The notes beneath the pieces were generated by a model that was given only the letters and a program-made list of their open reading frames with translations, was not told the origin of the DNA and made no database searches. A stretch of 64,000 bases of DNA from Isoetes taiwanensis (lineage: Eukaryota; Streptophyta; Lycopodiopsida; Isoetales; Isoetaceae). The stretch covers positions 58,718-122,717 of the forward strand of contig JAJEKV010000661.1 in assembly GCA_021234155.1 (NCBI GenBank), written 5' to 3'. Positions 35,523 to 45,314 of the stretch are shown piece by piece; within the stretch, counting starts at the first letter, position 1, and each line of letters begins with the position of its first letter. Made by a program: the position numbers and the translations under genes.

Positions 35523-35553
35523 GACATAAACCCAATTTAATTGAATGATGGTT
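35523..35553 (-). repeat. Right terminal inverted repeat (31 bp)
   Basis: The reverse complement begins AACCATCATTCAATTAAATT, matching the left TIR at 29 of 31 positions, and is followed by the AATT duplication (35554-35557). Confidence 0.9.
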
Positions 35554-36740
35554 AATTGGCCTTAGCGGAGGTGCGATCATCTTGCCATGTAGAGAGTTCG
35601 TGTATCTTTTGCTGCAAAAATGGACCGTGTAACTTGGTCCCTAGGGTAATTTCATTTGTTTGGACGACATGGCGAAGTCAAATCTCCACTCCGGAGCCTT
35701 TGTACTGCCCGAACGACAAAACACTTGGGTTTCTACACGGTCGACTGCAGGACACTTTGCGGAGGGATATGTTCTCCCGGACAGATCTTGAATTATCTTG
35801 AGCTTTTTTCGGCAAGTTACTTGAATGGAGAATTCAACGGTCGGATAGGGAAACCGGGTTCAGGAAGGAGGCATTGGCATTTGCCCTCCGGAGGAGCAAC
35901 GGTAGGAAAGCACGCCTCGGTAAATCCAAACCCCATTTCGTCAGTTTCTATTGCTTCTTGTTTTCAACTGCAGCTTCTCGACCATGTCTCAAGTGCAACT
36001 GAATAAAACTCGACCTCCATAACGTAAACCCTACAATAACCTAGCAACACACAGGGTTTACGTTTTGGAGGCCATACTTCAGCCAGATTGGACCAGGATC
36101 TTGCACAATGTCATGAGGTAGTGGGAGGGCGTTGATGCCAGAAGAGGGAGCCCTAAAACCTTCCAGAAGAAGTTTGTCCCAAAGGTCCTCTCTGGAGGGT
36201 CCTTGGCCACGGACGGGCAACTCTCCCACCCCGGAACTGTGATCTGACTCTTCCAACGGACTCGAAACATCGACATTACCCTGGAGACCAAGTTTCGTGG
36301 GCAGAAGACCACCCCGCCCCGAGGCGCCAAAGTAGCTCATGTCCAACACGTTAAGTAGTGAATTGGCCTTAGCGGAGGAGGGTGAGAATCTTGCCATGTA
36401 GAGTGTTCGGTGTTTCTTTTGCTGCAAAAAAGGAGTCCCTAGGGTAATTTCGATGTTTCGGACGACATGGCGAAGTCAAATCTCCATTCCGGAGCCTTTG
36501 TACTGCCCGAACGACTAAACACTTGGGTTTCTACACGGTCATTGCGGGACACTTTGCGATATGTTCTCCGGGGACAGATCTTGAATTTTTGAGCCCTTTC
36601 GAAGCAAGTTACCCGAATAGAGAATTCAACGGCCGGATAGGGAAACCAGGGTTCCGGAAGGGAGGCAATATTGGCATTTGCCCTCCCGCAGGAGCACCGT
36701 AGGGAAAGCCCGCCTCGGTAACCTTTGTGATGTCCGCCTC
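35554..36740. repeat. Alpha ~800-bp tandem repeat, right part
   Basis: Continues the array broken at 23351. ATGTAGAG.GTTCG landmarks are at about 35587 and 36398 (811 bp apart). With the transposon removed, the spacing from 22590 to the first of these is about 793 bp. The unit at 36355-36369 holds the empty site of the 12.2-kb element. Confidence 0.82.
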
Positions 36741-36749
36741 ACGGGGTCC

Positions 36750-37045
36750 GCCACCTAGGCTATAACATGCCACCGGGCCGCAACATGCCACGTGAGCTCC
36801 AACATGCCAAGTTGGCTCCAACATGCCACCTAGGCTCAAGCATGCCAAGGTGGCTCAAATATGCCACCTAGGCTCCAACATGCCACCGGGCTTCAACATG
36901 CCACGTGAGGCTCAACATGCCAACTAGGCTCCAACATGCCTCGTGAGCTCTAGCATGCCACCTAGGCTCCAACATGCCACCTAGGCTCCAACATGCCAAG
37001 GTGGCTCCAACATGCCACCTAGGCTCAAGCATGCCACCCTAGGCA
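36750..37045 (-). repeat. 19-bp minisatellite, short arm
   Basis: About 15 copies of a 19-bp unit. On the minus strand it reads GGCATGTTKGAGCCTAGGT, alternating with GGCATGTTTGAGCCACCTT. It is the inverted partner of 40835-41735. The small frames over it are repeat artefacts. Confidence 0.88.
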
Positions 37046-37200
37046 CTCCAAGTGGTGACATGGCATGTCAAGTAAGCAAGGCCAAGTTTTGACTAGGTCA
37101 AAATGAAAAAGATGTCCATCTTTGGTCTTTTCATTGGGTGATGTTGGCAAATTTTGGGTGACATGGCTAGATGGTGGTGCGTGACTAGGACTTTATGCAA
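37046..37200. repeat. Left arm of a large inverted repeat
   Basis: Contains GATGTCCATCTTTGGTCTTT and GGGTGATGTTGGCAAATTTT. It matches the reverse complement of 40680-40835 at roughly 90% or better. With the minisatellites outside it, it forms arms of 450 bp or more around a ~3.5-kb spacer. Confidence 0.85.
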
Positions 37201-37259
37201 GAAATATGATAACCTTTGAAATTTTTGTAGAGGAGTTTGGCAAGGGATAGAATAGAAGG

Positions 37260-37780
37260 ATCTTGGAGAACTCACAAGCCCCTTTCCAGTGAAGGGGAGT
37301 CTGGATCAGCATGTTGCGCAGGGGATTGACCCCATCTCGGGCATGGTCCCCGTGAGCATACACAGAGAACTCCATGCAAAGTTTGGGATGTGTGAGTCTC
37401 CGCCTTTGACGCCGAGATGTAAACCCTAGCAAACCCTAGGGTTTGATAGGATTACATTCGGGATGCTCAGATGACCCGGAGGGCCCGGGATCTCGGCGTG
37501 GAATACCCGTCTTTGGATTACCCTCATGGCTTTGGGACAGAGCCAAATTTCGGTCTGCAAAGATACCTTTCGAGACTCCCTTCACAAGCCCCTTTCAGGT
37601 GAAGGGGAGTGCGAAAGCTTTGCCGCCTAGGGGGGATTCGACCCCATCTCAGGGCATGGTCCCCGAGCATACCACAGAGAACTCCATGCAAGGTTTAGGA
37701 TGTGTTAGTCTCCGCCTTGCCTTCGAGAGATAAACCCTACCAAACCCTAGGGTTTGGTAGGATTTACATTCAGGGATGCT
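37260..37780. repeat. Two direct copies of a ~190-bp segment, with telobox palindromes
   Basis: About 37266-37455 and 37578-37775 share CACAAGCCCCTTTC..GTGAAGGGG (a small hairpin), GGGCATGGTCCCCG, CAGAGAACTCCATGCAA and AAACCCTAGGGTTTG. A further remnant of the left edge (TACCTTTCGGAGACTCCCTT) is at 40612. Confidence 0.75.
37737..37760. other. 24-bp perfect palindrome with two teloboxes
   Basis: CTACCAAACCCT followed by its exact complement inverted. Flanking bases extend it to about 34 bp with one mismatch. It contains AAACCCTA in both orientations, the plant telobox (TRB/Myb-type binding) word. The copy at 37425-37450 is less symmetrical. Any regulatory role is speculative. Confidence 0.6.
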
Positions 37781-40640
37781 CCTCGATCAAGAGGGCCGTG
37801 GAACTTGTCCCTAGGGTAATTTCGCGTTCCGGATGACATGGAGAGGTCGGATCGCCAACCGGGCCTCCTCCATGCCCCAAAATCAAAAACGTGGTCTAAA
37901 CCTGTCAGGGCCAAGCGGTGGCCATCCCAATCCAAAATCGAGGGTCTAAAGCTCACCCAGAAATACCGGGATTTTCTGCTCAGACGGGGCCACTTGGCAA
38001 GCCGGTGGTTGAAAACCATGATTTTTTCCCCCCCATGCATTAATCATGAATTTCGGGATCATAAACACAAAGAAAAGCGGAGATAAAAACGGGTCTCGAA
38101 AAAGGTGAAATCTTGGCGGGATGTGCAGCATGACGCCGCACGCATAAAGAGAAAATGCACCGCAATAGAAGCACAAGAGAGGCATGAGACGAGCCCGGAG
38201 CCAACCCCTTCAGGAGGCCACCGGGTCGGTAACGTCCCCATCGGGCGGTGGAGCTAGCTTTGCTTCTCTCGTGGTCACATGTATACCACCTAGCAGTCCT
38301 AGTGCTGCTATTCTCACTTCGATCTTCTACGGGGCCTCGGGGTGACCCCAAGTATCTTGTTCTGTGAGCTAGTCCAAGCCAATGAGGGCGAAATTTTGGA
38401 CCCCCACTCGGGCCGAGCAGGCGGCTCCAATGGACGGAACATCCCCATTACCTTGGAGACCAAGTTTCATGGGCGTAAGACCATCCCTTCTCCAAGAAAC
38501 GCCAAAGTAGGTCGTTTACTACACACTTGTAGTCAATTGCCATGGAGGTGGATCTTTGAATACGTCCTAGTGGGGGTAAGTGATTGATCCCCTGGGAAAA
38601 CTGGTAGTGGAACTTGTCCTCTAGGGTAATTTCGGCGTTCAGACGATGTGGAGAGGTCGGATCGCCAATCCGGGCCTCCTCCATGCCCCAAAAATCGAAA
38701 AGCGTGGTCTAAACCCTCGGGCCAACGTGGCCATCCCAATCAAAAATCGAGGGTCTAAAGCTGGCGAAAATACCGGAGATTTTCCATGCGCCATGGCCAC
38801 TTGGCAAGCCAGCTGGCTGAAAATCAGGATTTTCCCCGCCCCATGCATTAATTATGAATTTCCGGAGCATAAACACAAAAAACACGTGATAAAAAACCGG
38901 TCTCAAAAAAGGTGAAATCTTGGCGGGGATATGCAACATGACGCTACACACGCAAAGAGAAAATGCACCCACAATAGAAGCACAAGCGAGGCAGGCATGA
39001 GACGAAGCTCGAGCCAACCCCCTTCGGAGGCCACCGGTCGGTAACGCCCTCTTGGCGAGTGGAGCTAGCTTTTTTCTTCTCCGTGGTCACATGTATAGCA
39101 CCTAGCAGTCCTAGTGCTCCTATTGTCACTTCAATCTTCTACCAGGCCTCGGGGGTGAACCCCAAGTATCTTGTTCTGCAGGCTAATCCAAGTGGGGGGA
39201 GGACGGGCTGACCCCCACTCAGAATCGAACTGGCTCCGCCAATGGACCCGGAACATCCCCATTACCTAGGGGACCAAGTTTCTGGGCGTAAGACCACCCC
39301 TCTCCAAGAAACGCCAAAGTAGGGTCGTTTACTACACGTGTAGTCAATTGGCATGGAGGTGGATCTTTGAATACCTCCTAGTGAGGGGTAAGTGATTGAT
39401 CCCCTGGGAAAACTCGCCCCGTGGAACTTATCCCCTAGGGTAATTTCGCCGTTCCGGACGACGCGGGCGAGGTCGGATCGCCAATCGGGGCCTCCTCCAT
39501 GCCCCAAAATCGAAAACGTGGTCTAAACCTCGCCAAGGCCAACGATGGCCATCCCAATCAAAAATCGAGGGTCTAAAACTCATCCGAAATACCGGGATTT
39601 TCCTATACTCGGGGCCACTTGACAAGCCAGCTGGCTGAAAACCAGGATTTTTCCCCGCCCCATGCATTAATTATGAATTTCCGGAGCATAAACACAAAGA
39701 AAAGCCTGGATAAAAATTCGGTCTCGAAAAAGGTGAAATCTTGGCGGGATGTGCAGCATGACGCCGCATTTGCAAGAGAAAATGCACCGCAATAGAAGCA
39801 CAAGCAGAGGCATGAGACGAAGCTTAGAGCCAACCCCTTCCAGGAGACCACCAGGGATTCGGTAACGCCCTACTAGGTAGTGGAGCTAGCTTTGCTTCTC
39901 CGTGGTCACATGTATACCACCCAGCAGTCCTAGTGCTGCTATTCTCACTTCAATCTTCTACCAGGGCCTCAGGGTGAACCCCAAGTATCTTGTTCTCGCA
40001 GGCTAGTCCAAGCTGGGGGTCGAGGGCGGGCTGGACCCCCACTCCGAATCGAGGCGGCTCCGCCAATGGACCCGAACATCCCATTACCTAGGGGACCAAG
40101 TTTCGTGGGCGTAAGACCACCCCTCTCCAAGAAACGCCAAAAGTAGGTCGCGTTTACTACACACTTGTAGTCAATTGGCATGGAGGTGGCTCCTAGTGAG
40201 GGTAAGTGATTGATCCCCCGGGAAAACTTCGTAGTGGAACTTGTCCCCTAGGGTAATTTCGCTGCGTTCCGGACGACTTGGTAGGTCGGATCGCCAATCG
40301 GGGCCTCCTCCATGCCCCAAAATCAAAACGTGGTCTAAACCTTGCCGGGGCAACAGCGGCCATCCCAATAAAAATCGAGGGTCTAAAACTCATCCGAAAT
40401 ACCGGGATTTTCCTCTACTCTCGGGGCCACTTGGCAAGCCAGCTGGCTGAAAACCAGGATTTTCCCTACCCCATGCATTAATTATGAATTTCCGAGCATA
40501 AACACAAAGAAAAGCAACGGATAAAAACGGGTCTCGAAAAAGGTGAAATCTTGGCGGGGATGTGCAAAGATGACGCTGCATAATGCAAGAGAGAAAATGC
40601 ACCAGCATATATACCTTTCGGAGACTCCCTTCACAAGAAA
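37781..40640. repeat. Beta ~812-bp tandem repeat, about 3.5 units
   Basis: The landmark GAACTTGTCC..TAGGGTAATTTCG recurs at about 37801, 38610, 39424 and 40237 (spacing 809, 814, 813). Each unit also holds GCCTCCTCCATGCCCCAAAA, ATGCATTAAT.ATGAATTTCC, and GGTCACATGTATA.CACC. It shares TCCCTAGGGTAATTTCG and AAGACCACCC..GCCAAAGTAG with alpha, so the two are subfamilies. Reading frames are not conserved between units. Confidence 0.85.
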
Positions 40641-40679
40641 GGGGCCGCCGAGGTGCCGCCTTGGGTGTTTGCAAAGACA

Positions 40680-40834
40680 TCCAAGGTCCATGTCACCATC
40701 ATCTAGCCATGTCACCTAAAATTTGCCAACATCACCCAATGAAAAGACCAAAGATGGACATCTTTGGTTTTTTGGCCTAGTCAAAACTTGACCTTGCTTA
40801 CTTGGCATGCCATGTCACCACTTGGGGTGCCTAG
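40680..40834. repeat. Right arm of the large inverted repeat
   Basis: Reverse complement of 37046-37200 with a few indels, including TTTTTTGGCC near 40770. Confidence 0.85.
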
Positions 40835-41735
40835 GTGGCATGCTTGAGACTAGGTGGCATGCCTGAGCCACCTTGGCATGTTGGAGCCTGCATGGCATGT
40901 TGGAGCCACCTTGGCATGTTGGAGCCCACGTGGCATTATGGAGTCCACGGCATGTTTGAGCCACCTTGGCATATTGGAGCCTAGGTGGCATGTTTGAGCC
41001 CACCTTGGCATGTTTGAGCCACCTGGCATGTTTGAGCCTGGGTGGCATGTTGGAGCCTAGATGGCATGTTTGAGCCACCTAGGAATGTTGGAGCCTAGGT
41101 GGCATGTTGGAGCCCACGTGGCATATTTGAGCCACCTTGGCAAGTTGGAGCATAGGTGGTATGTTGGAGCCCGCTTGGCATGTTTGAGCACGTTGGAGCC
41201 TAGGTGGCATGTTTGAGCCATTTTGTCATGTTGCAGCCTAGGTGGCATGTTTGAGCCACCTTGGCATGTTTGAGCCTAGGTGGCATGTTGGAGCCTAGGT
41301 GGCATGTTTGAGCCCACCTTGGCATGTTTGAGCCACCTGGCATGTTTGAGCCTAGGTGGCATGTTGGGAGCCTAGGTGGCATGTTTGAGCCACCTTGGCA
41401 TGTTTGAGCCTAGGTGGCATGTTGGAGCCACCTTGGCATGTTGGAGCCTAAGTGAGCCTGCATGGCATGTTTGAGCCTATGTGGCATGTTTAAGCCACCT
41501 AGGAATGTTGGAGCCTAGGTGGCATGTTGGAGCCCACGTGGCATATTTGAGCCACCTTGGCAAGTTGGAGCATAGGTGGCATGTTGGAGCCTGCGTGGCA
41601 TGTTTGAGCACGTTGGAGCCTAGGTGGCATGTTTGAGCCATTTTGTCATGTTGGAGCCTAGGTGGCATGTTGGAGCCACCTTGGCATGTTTGAGCCTAGG
41701 TGGCATGTTAGAGCCACCTTGGCATGTTGGTGCCC
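40835..41735 (+). repeat. 19-bp minisatellite, long arm (about 47 units)
   Basis: GGCATGTTKGAGCCTAGGT and GGCATGTTTGAGCCACCTT alternate. There is a higher-order copy of about 420 bp: the pattern at 41061-41232 (with GGCAAGTTGGAGCATAGG and CATTTTGTCATGTT) repeats at 41480-41652. It gives artefactual H/P/L-rich minus-strand frames. Confidence 0.9.
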
Positions 41736-41880
41736 ACGTTATGCAAAAATAGGTGTTAAGTAATTGAAGTAGTTGAAGTAACTTGTGTTACATGGAATAC
41801 TAGTATAAGAACATGTGATCGTGCACGTGCATCACATGTAGCAAATCAAGTACTCGGCCCTACCACTATAAAGACCGAGT
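41736..41880. other. Short unique linker
   Basis: AT-rich, no feature recognised. Confidence 0.4.
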
Positions 41881-42310
41881 GATATGGAAGGATAGGACAT
41901 GTAGAGAATCAAGTACTCTTTCCTACTTCTATAAAGACATGTGAGAATAGAAGTATTACACATGTCGTGAATTCATGTATTCTTTCCTACAATGCCTTAG
42001 CAAATAAAGTACTCTGTCCTACTACTATAAAGACATGTGACATGGAAGCATATGACATGTAGAGAATCAAGTATTCTTTTTAGACTTCTATAAAGACATG
42101 TGACAATAGAAGTATTACACATGTCGTAATTCATGTATTCTTTCCTACAATGCCTTAGCAAATAAAGTACTCTGTCCTACTACTATAAAGACATGTGAAT
42201 GGAAGTATAGGACATGTAGAGAATCAAATATTCTTTCCTACATCTATAAAGACATGTGACAATAGAATTATTAGACATGTAGAAATTCAAGTACTCTTTC
42301 CTACAGTGGA
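41881..42310. repeat. ~156-bp tandem repeat, nearly 3 units
   Basis: GACATGTAGAGAATCAA recurs at about 41897, 42053 and 42210. Each unit contains TATAAAGACATGTGA twice and CCTTAGCAAATAAAGTACTC, so there is an inner half-period of about 80 bp. Confidence 0.8.
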
Positions 42311-42510
42311 TTGTATTATAAAATGACATGTCACAATAGAAGAAACTACAAAACAACAGTGGATGTTTTAGTCCATCAAAAAAAAAGAACACCATTATCG
42401 AACAAAACCATACCTTCACAAATCCACATGTAGGATTCTTTGAAAACAGGACATGTAGACCTACCAAAACTGATGTTTTCAACAGTGGACCAAAAACCGG
42501 GGTGAGTGTG
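42311..42510. other. Right edge of the 23.7-kb block
   Basis: No gene. GGACCAAAAACCGGGGT (42487-42503) is inverted relative to the left edge at 18810-18826. Confidence 0.4.
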
Positions 42511-43533
42511 TACCAAGCACGTCATGGCAATAGGCCATTATATGGACACCACTTGCGGTTTAGATTAGCATGCAAATGATGATGCTCACATAGGTATACC
42601 ATGCAAGTGTGCACCATGCACCGAAAGCATCCACACATGCATGCATTCACTTGCATGGCCACCGGAATGGAGGGGGGCACGACTTGTCTTTGTGCGTTAT
42701 GCATGTGGAATTAGAGGATGAACCATAAGAGATCACTAAGAGCAAGCGACCCTAATGCAAGCCAACCCTTCCTCGCGTAGCGAGGTGGTTTAGAAACACT
42801 GATGATCTTGAACCGCACGAGCTAATTAGAAGGAAATTTACCCAAGTGCCTCTCCGTATTGGGAAAATTGCAACGCATCCGAGGCGAGGTGTTTTGCCAT
42901 AATGGAAATAACTTTTTCTGGCTCATAAAATGAGAAAATTTCAGCGTTTTGCAGATAGAGGAGACTAAGACCTTTTGAGCGGCTGAAGAAGGTCATATCA
43001 AACGGAGTTAGGATCTTCGACTTATAGAGTTTTTATCGTTTGTTTCATGGATAACAAAATTAAAACAACACATCTTTGTGCATTGCAACTCCTTGTTGGT
43101 TCTAGCAAAAAGTAGGGGCATTGTCTACCTCAAACAAAATGTCACGCCAATGTACAAAAATAAGGACCCTTCTTTAAGTTATCGGACCACGAGAACTTCA
43201 ATCGCCCGAAGTTAGGACGTCATAATGTGGTACATCCAATGATAAAAAGATTCCTACTTGTATAAAATGCATGTGCACATTGTAAAGGCAAGATTTCGGA
43301 TCGAAGTTTCATCAATTAGTAATGTTCGTCCGAGAGGCGACTTTTAGACCAAATTACTGGTCCATAATTCAATAGAACTTGTCCTTGTCTACCTTTTGCA
43401 GTCGTGGTAAAATAGGGTTTAAATACAGATAACGTTAAAAGTACCATGGAACCGATGCCCAAGAAGCTACTAAACAAAGGACAAATGCGAACCCCACTGC
43501 ATGAGAAAATAAAGAAGTCGTTTTATGTGATTA
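42511..43533. repeat. Tandem unit copy G (right half of the split unit)
   Basis: Starts TACCAAGCACGTCATGG, completing copy F. Holds the first ATG codons, the RY cluster (about 42570-42655) and the whole non-coding half. Carries no signal-peptide core because that lies on the other side of the insertion. Confidence 0.9.
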
Positions 43534-45314
43534 TGATTCGTTGTTCTATTACATTTGGCTCTATGCCATGGAACAATGCAATTTCTATACCACTAGCAAG
43601 GGCCGGATCCTTCTTGCCCTCCTCTCCTCGCGTTCGTATTCGCTCTCCCTTCTCTCGTCGGCTTCACGTCCCATCCTCCTCTCTGGATCTTGGCGTTCAC
43701 CTCTTCTAGTGTCCCTTTCCACTTCTCGACTTTCAAAGTCCCTAGTACTGGCTCCTCTCCATTCCCTCCTGCCATCTCTCTCCCCAGCACTAGCTCCTCT
43801 CCATCCTCTCTGGTCATTTCTCTCTCTGCGCCTAGTGTCGACAATCATGTCATAACCCAAATGCTCCCCACGTTCCCTATCTTCCCTTCTTGAGAGCTGA
43901 TCAATCTCATAGTGCTCCTCATTTCTTTGCCTGACTCTATCTTCTCTTCGTGGCAAAACATCAAGATTGTCTTCTTGCCTCCCATGTTCATATCTTCTCC
44001 TCGTCTCCATTGCATCTCCAAAATGTCTCTCGCCTCGTTGGCTCTCCCTGGATGCGATTGAACCAAACTCTCGAGATCAGTACCCTCCTCGCTTTGTTCC
44101 GTCTGCGGGATTCCCTCGGCAGGGGGCGAGACTTTCCGACACACCCACGACGAGTCGGACTCTAATGCCTCGCTGACCTCTCAATACCAACACATCGGAA
44201 GAAGAAACTGGAACCAAGAGGGTGGCGAACATGGCTGCAAGCAATGCGAGAAACAATGCCATCTGGCTCATCTTGTCGCTACCAAGCACGTCATGGCAAT
44301 AGGCCATTATATGGACACCACTTGCGGTTTAGATTAGCATGCAAATGATGATGCTCACATAGGTATACCATGCAAGTGTGCACCATGCACTCGAAAGCAT
44401 CCACACATGCATGCATTCACTTGCATGGCGCCGGAATGGAGGGGGGGCACGACTTGTCTTTGTGCGTTATGCATGTGGAATTAGAGGATGAACCATAAGA
44501 GATCACTAAGAGCAAGCCGACCTAATGCAAGCCAACCCTTCCTCGCGTAGCCAGGGTTTAGAAACACAGTGATCTTGAACCGCACGAGCTAATTCCGAAG
44601 GAAATTTACCCAAGTGCCTCTCCGTATTGGGAAAATTACGCGAATGCATCCGAGGCGAGGTGTTTTGCCATAATGGAAATAACTTTTTTCTGGCTCATAA
44701 AATGAGAAAATTTTGCTCGTTTTGCATATAGAGGAGACTAAGACCTTTTGAACGGCAGTAAGGTCATATCAAACGGAGTTCGGATCTTCGACTAATAGTG
44801 TTTTTATCGTTTGTTTCGTGGATAACAAAATTAAAACAACACATCTTTGTGCATTGCAACTCCTTGTTGGTTCTAGCAAAAAGTAGGGGCATTGTCTACC
44901 TCAAACAAAACGTCACGCCAATGTACAAAAATAAGGACCCTCCTTTAAGTTATCGGACCACGAGAACTTCAAGCATCCCACAAGCTAGACGCCTTAATGT
45001 GGTACATCCAATGATGAAAGATTCCTACTTGTATAAAATGCATGTGCACATTGTAAAGGCAAGATTTCTGGATCACGAAGTTTCATCAATTAGTAATGTT
45101 CGGTCCAGAGGCGACTTTTTAGACCAAATTCTTTGGTCCATAATTCAATATAACTTGTCCTTGTCTACCTTTTTGCGATGCGTGGTAAAATTGGGTTTAA
45201 ATACGGATAACGTTAAAATTACCATGGAACCGATGCCCAAGAAGCTACTAAACAAAGGACAAATCACGAACCCTAATTGCATGAGAAAATAAAGAAGTCG
45301 TTTTTATGTGATTA
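43534..45314. repeat. Tandem unit copy H (1.78 kb)
   Basis: Complete unit, very close to copies C and K over the pyrimidine-rich half. Confidence 0.93.
43585..44307 (-). pseudogene. Secreted R/E-rich ORF, copy H (frameshifted)
   Basis: The signal peptide and DVLVLRG are intact from 44307. The frame shifts near 44175 (CTCGCTGACC instead of CTCGCGGCC). The charged region is open from 44010 to the stop at 43585 (141 codons). Total length from ATG to stop is 723 bp, a multiple of three, so at least two shifts compensate. Confidence 0.48.

Larger units (their letters stand above)
23352..35553. mobile_element. 12.2-kb TIR DNA transposon with DUF7869-like transposase and FCP1 cargo
   Basis: Terminal inverted repeats of 31 bp (23352-23382 and 35523-35553, beginning AACCATCATC) match at 29 of 31 positions. 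They are flanked by AATT on both sides, and a neighbouring alpha unit keeps the empty site. Inside are a plus-strand DUF7869-like gene near the right end, minus-strand exons including an FCP1-type phosphatase domain, a coiled-coil gene fragment and many short CACGCC/GGCGTG motifs. Four-base duplications occur in a few eukaryotic superfamilies; I do not assign one. All coding parts carry frame breaks. Confidence 0.85.
18789..42510. mobile_element. 23.7-kb composite insertion splitting one tandem unit
   Basis: Delimited by the two halves of one unit (copies F and G). Near the edges lies an imperfect inverted match: ACCCCAATTTTTGGTCC at about 18810-18826, and the reverse complement of GGACCAAAAACCGGGGT at about 42487-42503 (15/17 matches). 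That could be the remnant of terminal inverted repeats, but it starts some 20 bp inside the left edge and I see no target duplication. The interior is a stack of other repeats and a 12.2-kb transposon. Confidence 0.6.

Noticed and set aside
23348-35557. TTAA target site (piggyBac or Kolobok type)
   Set aside because: TTAA flanks can be drawn on both sides, but the empty site in the neighbouring unit reads GTGAATTGGCC, which fits a single AATT and not TTAA.
37420-37760. Interstitial telomere
   Set aside because: Only isolated AAACCCTA words in a palindrome; no tandem TTTAGGG array.
40835-41735. CRISPR-like array
   Set aside because: Units are 19 bp head to tail with no unique spacers, and the DNA is plant nuclear. 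It is a minisatellite.
42183-42482. Minus-strand 99-codon frame over the 156-bp tandem repeat
   Set aside because: It runs through repeat and unique DNA alike, and its composition (F, Y, C, S) follows AT richness.
43541-43893. Plus-strand frames in each tandem unit (starting MFYYIWLYAMEQ or MAFTSS)
   Set aside because: They are antisense to the signal-peptide ORF, are rich in S, L and P because of the pyrimidine bias, and have no domain or upstream motifs.
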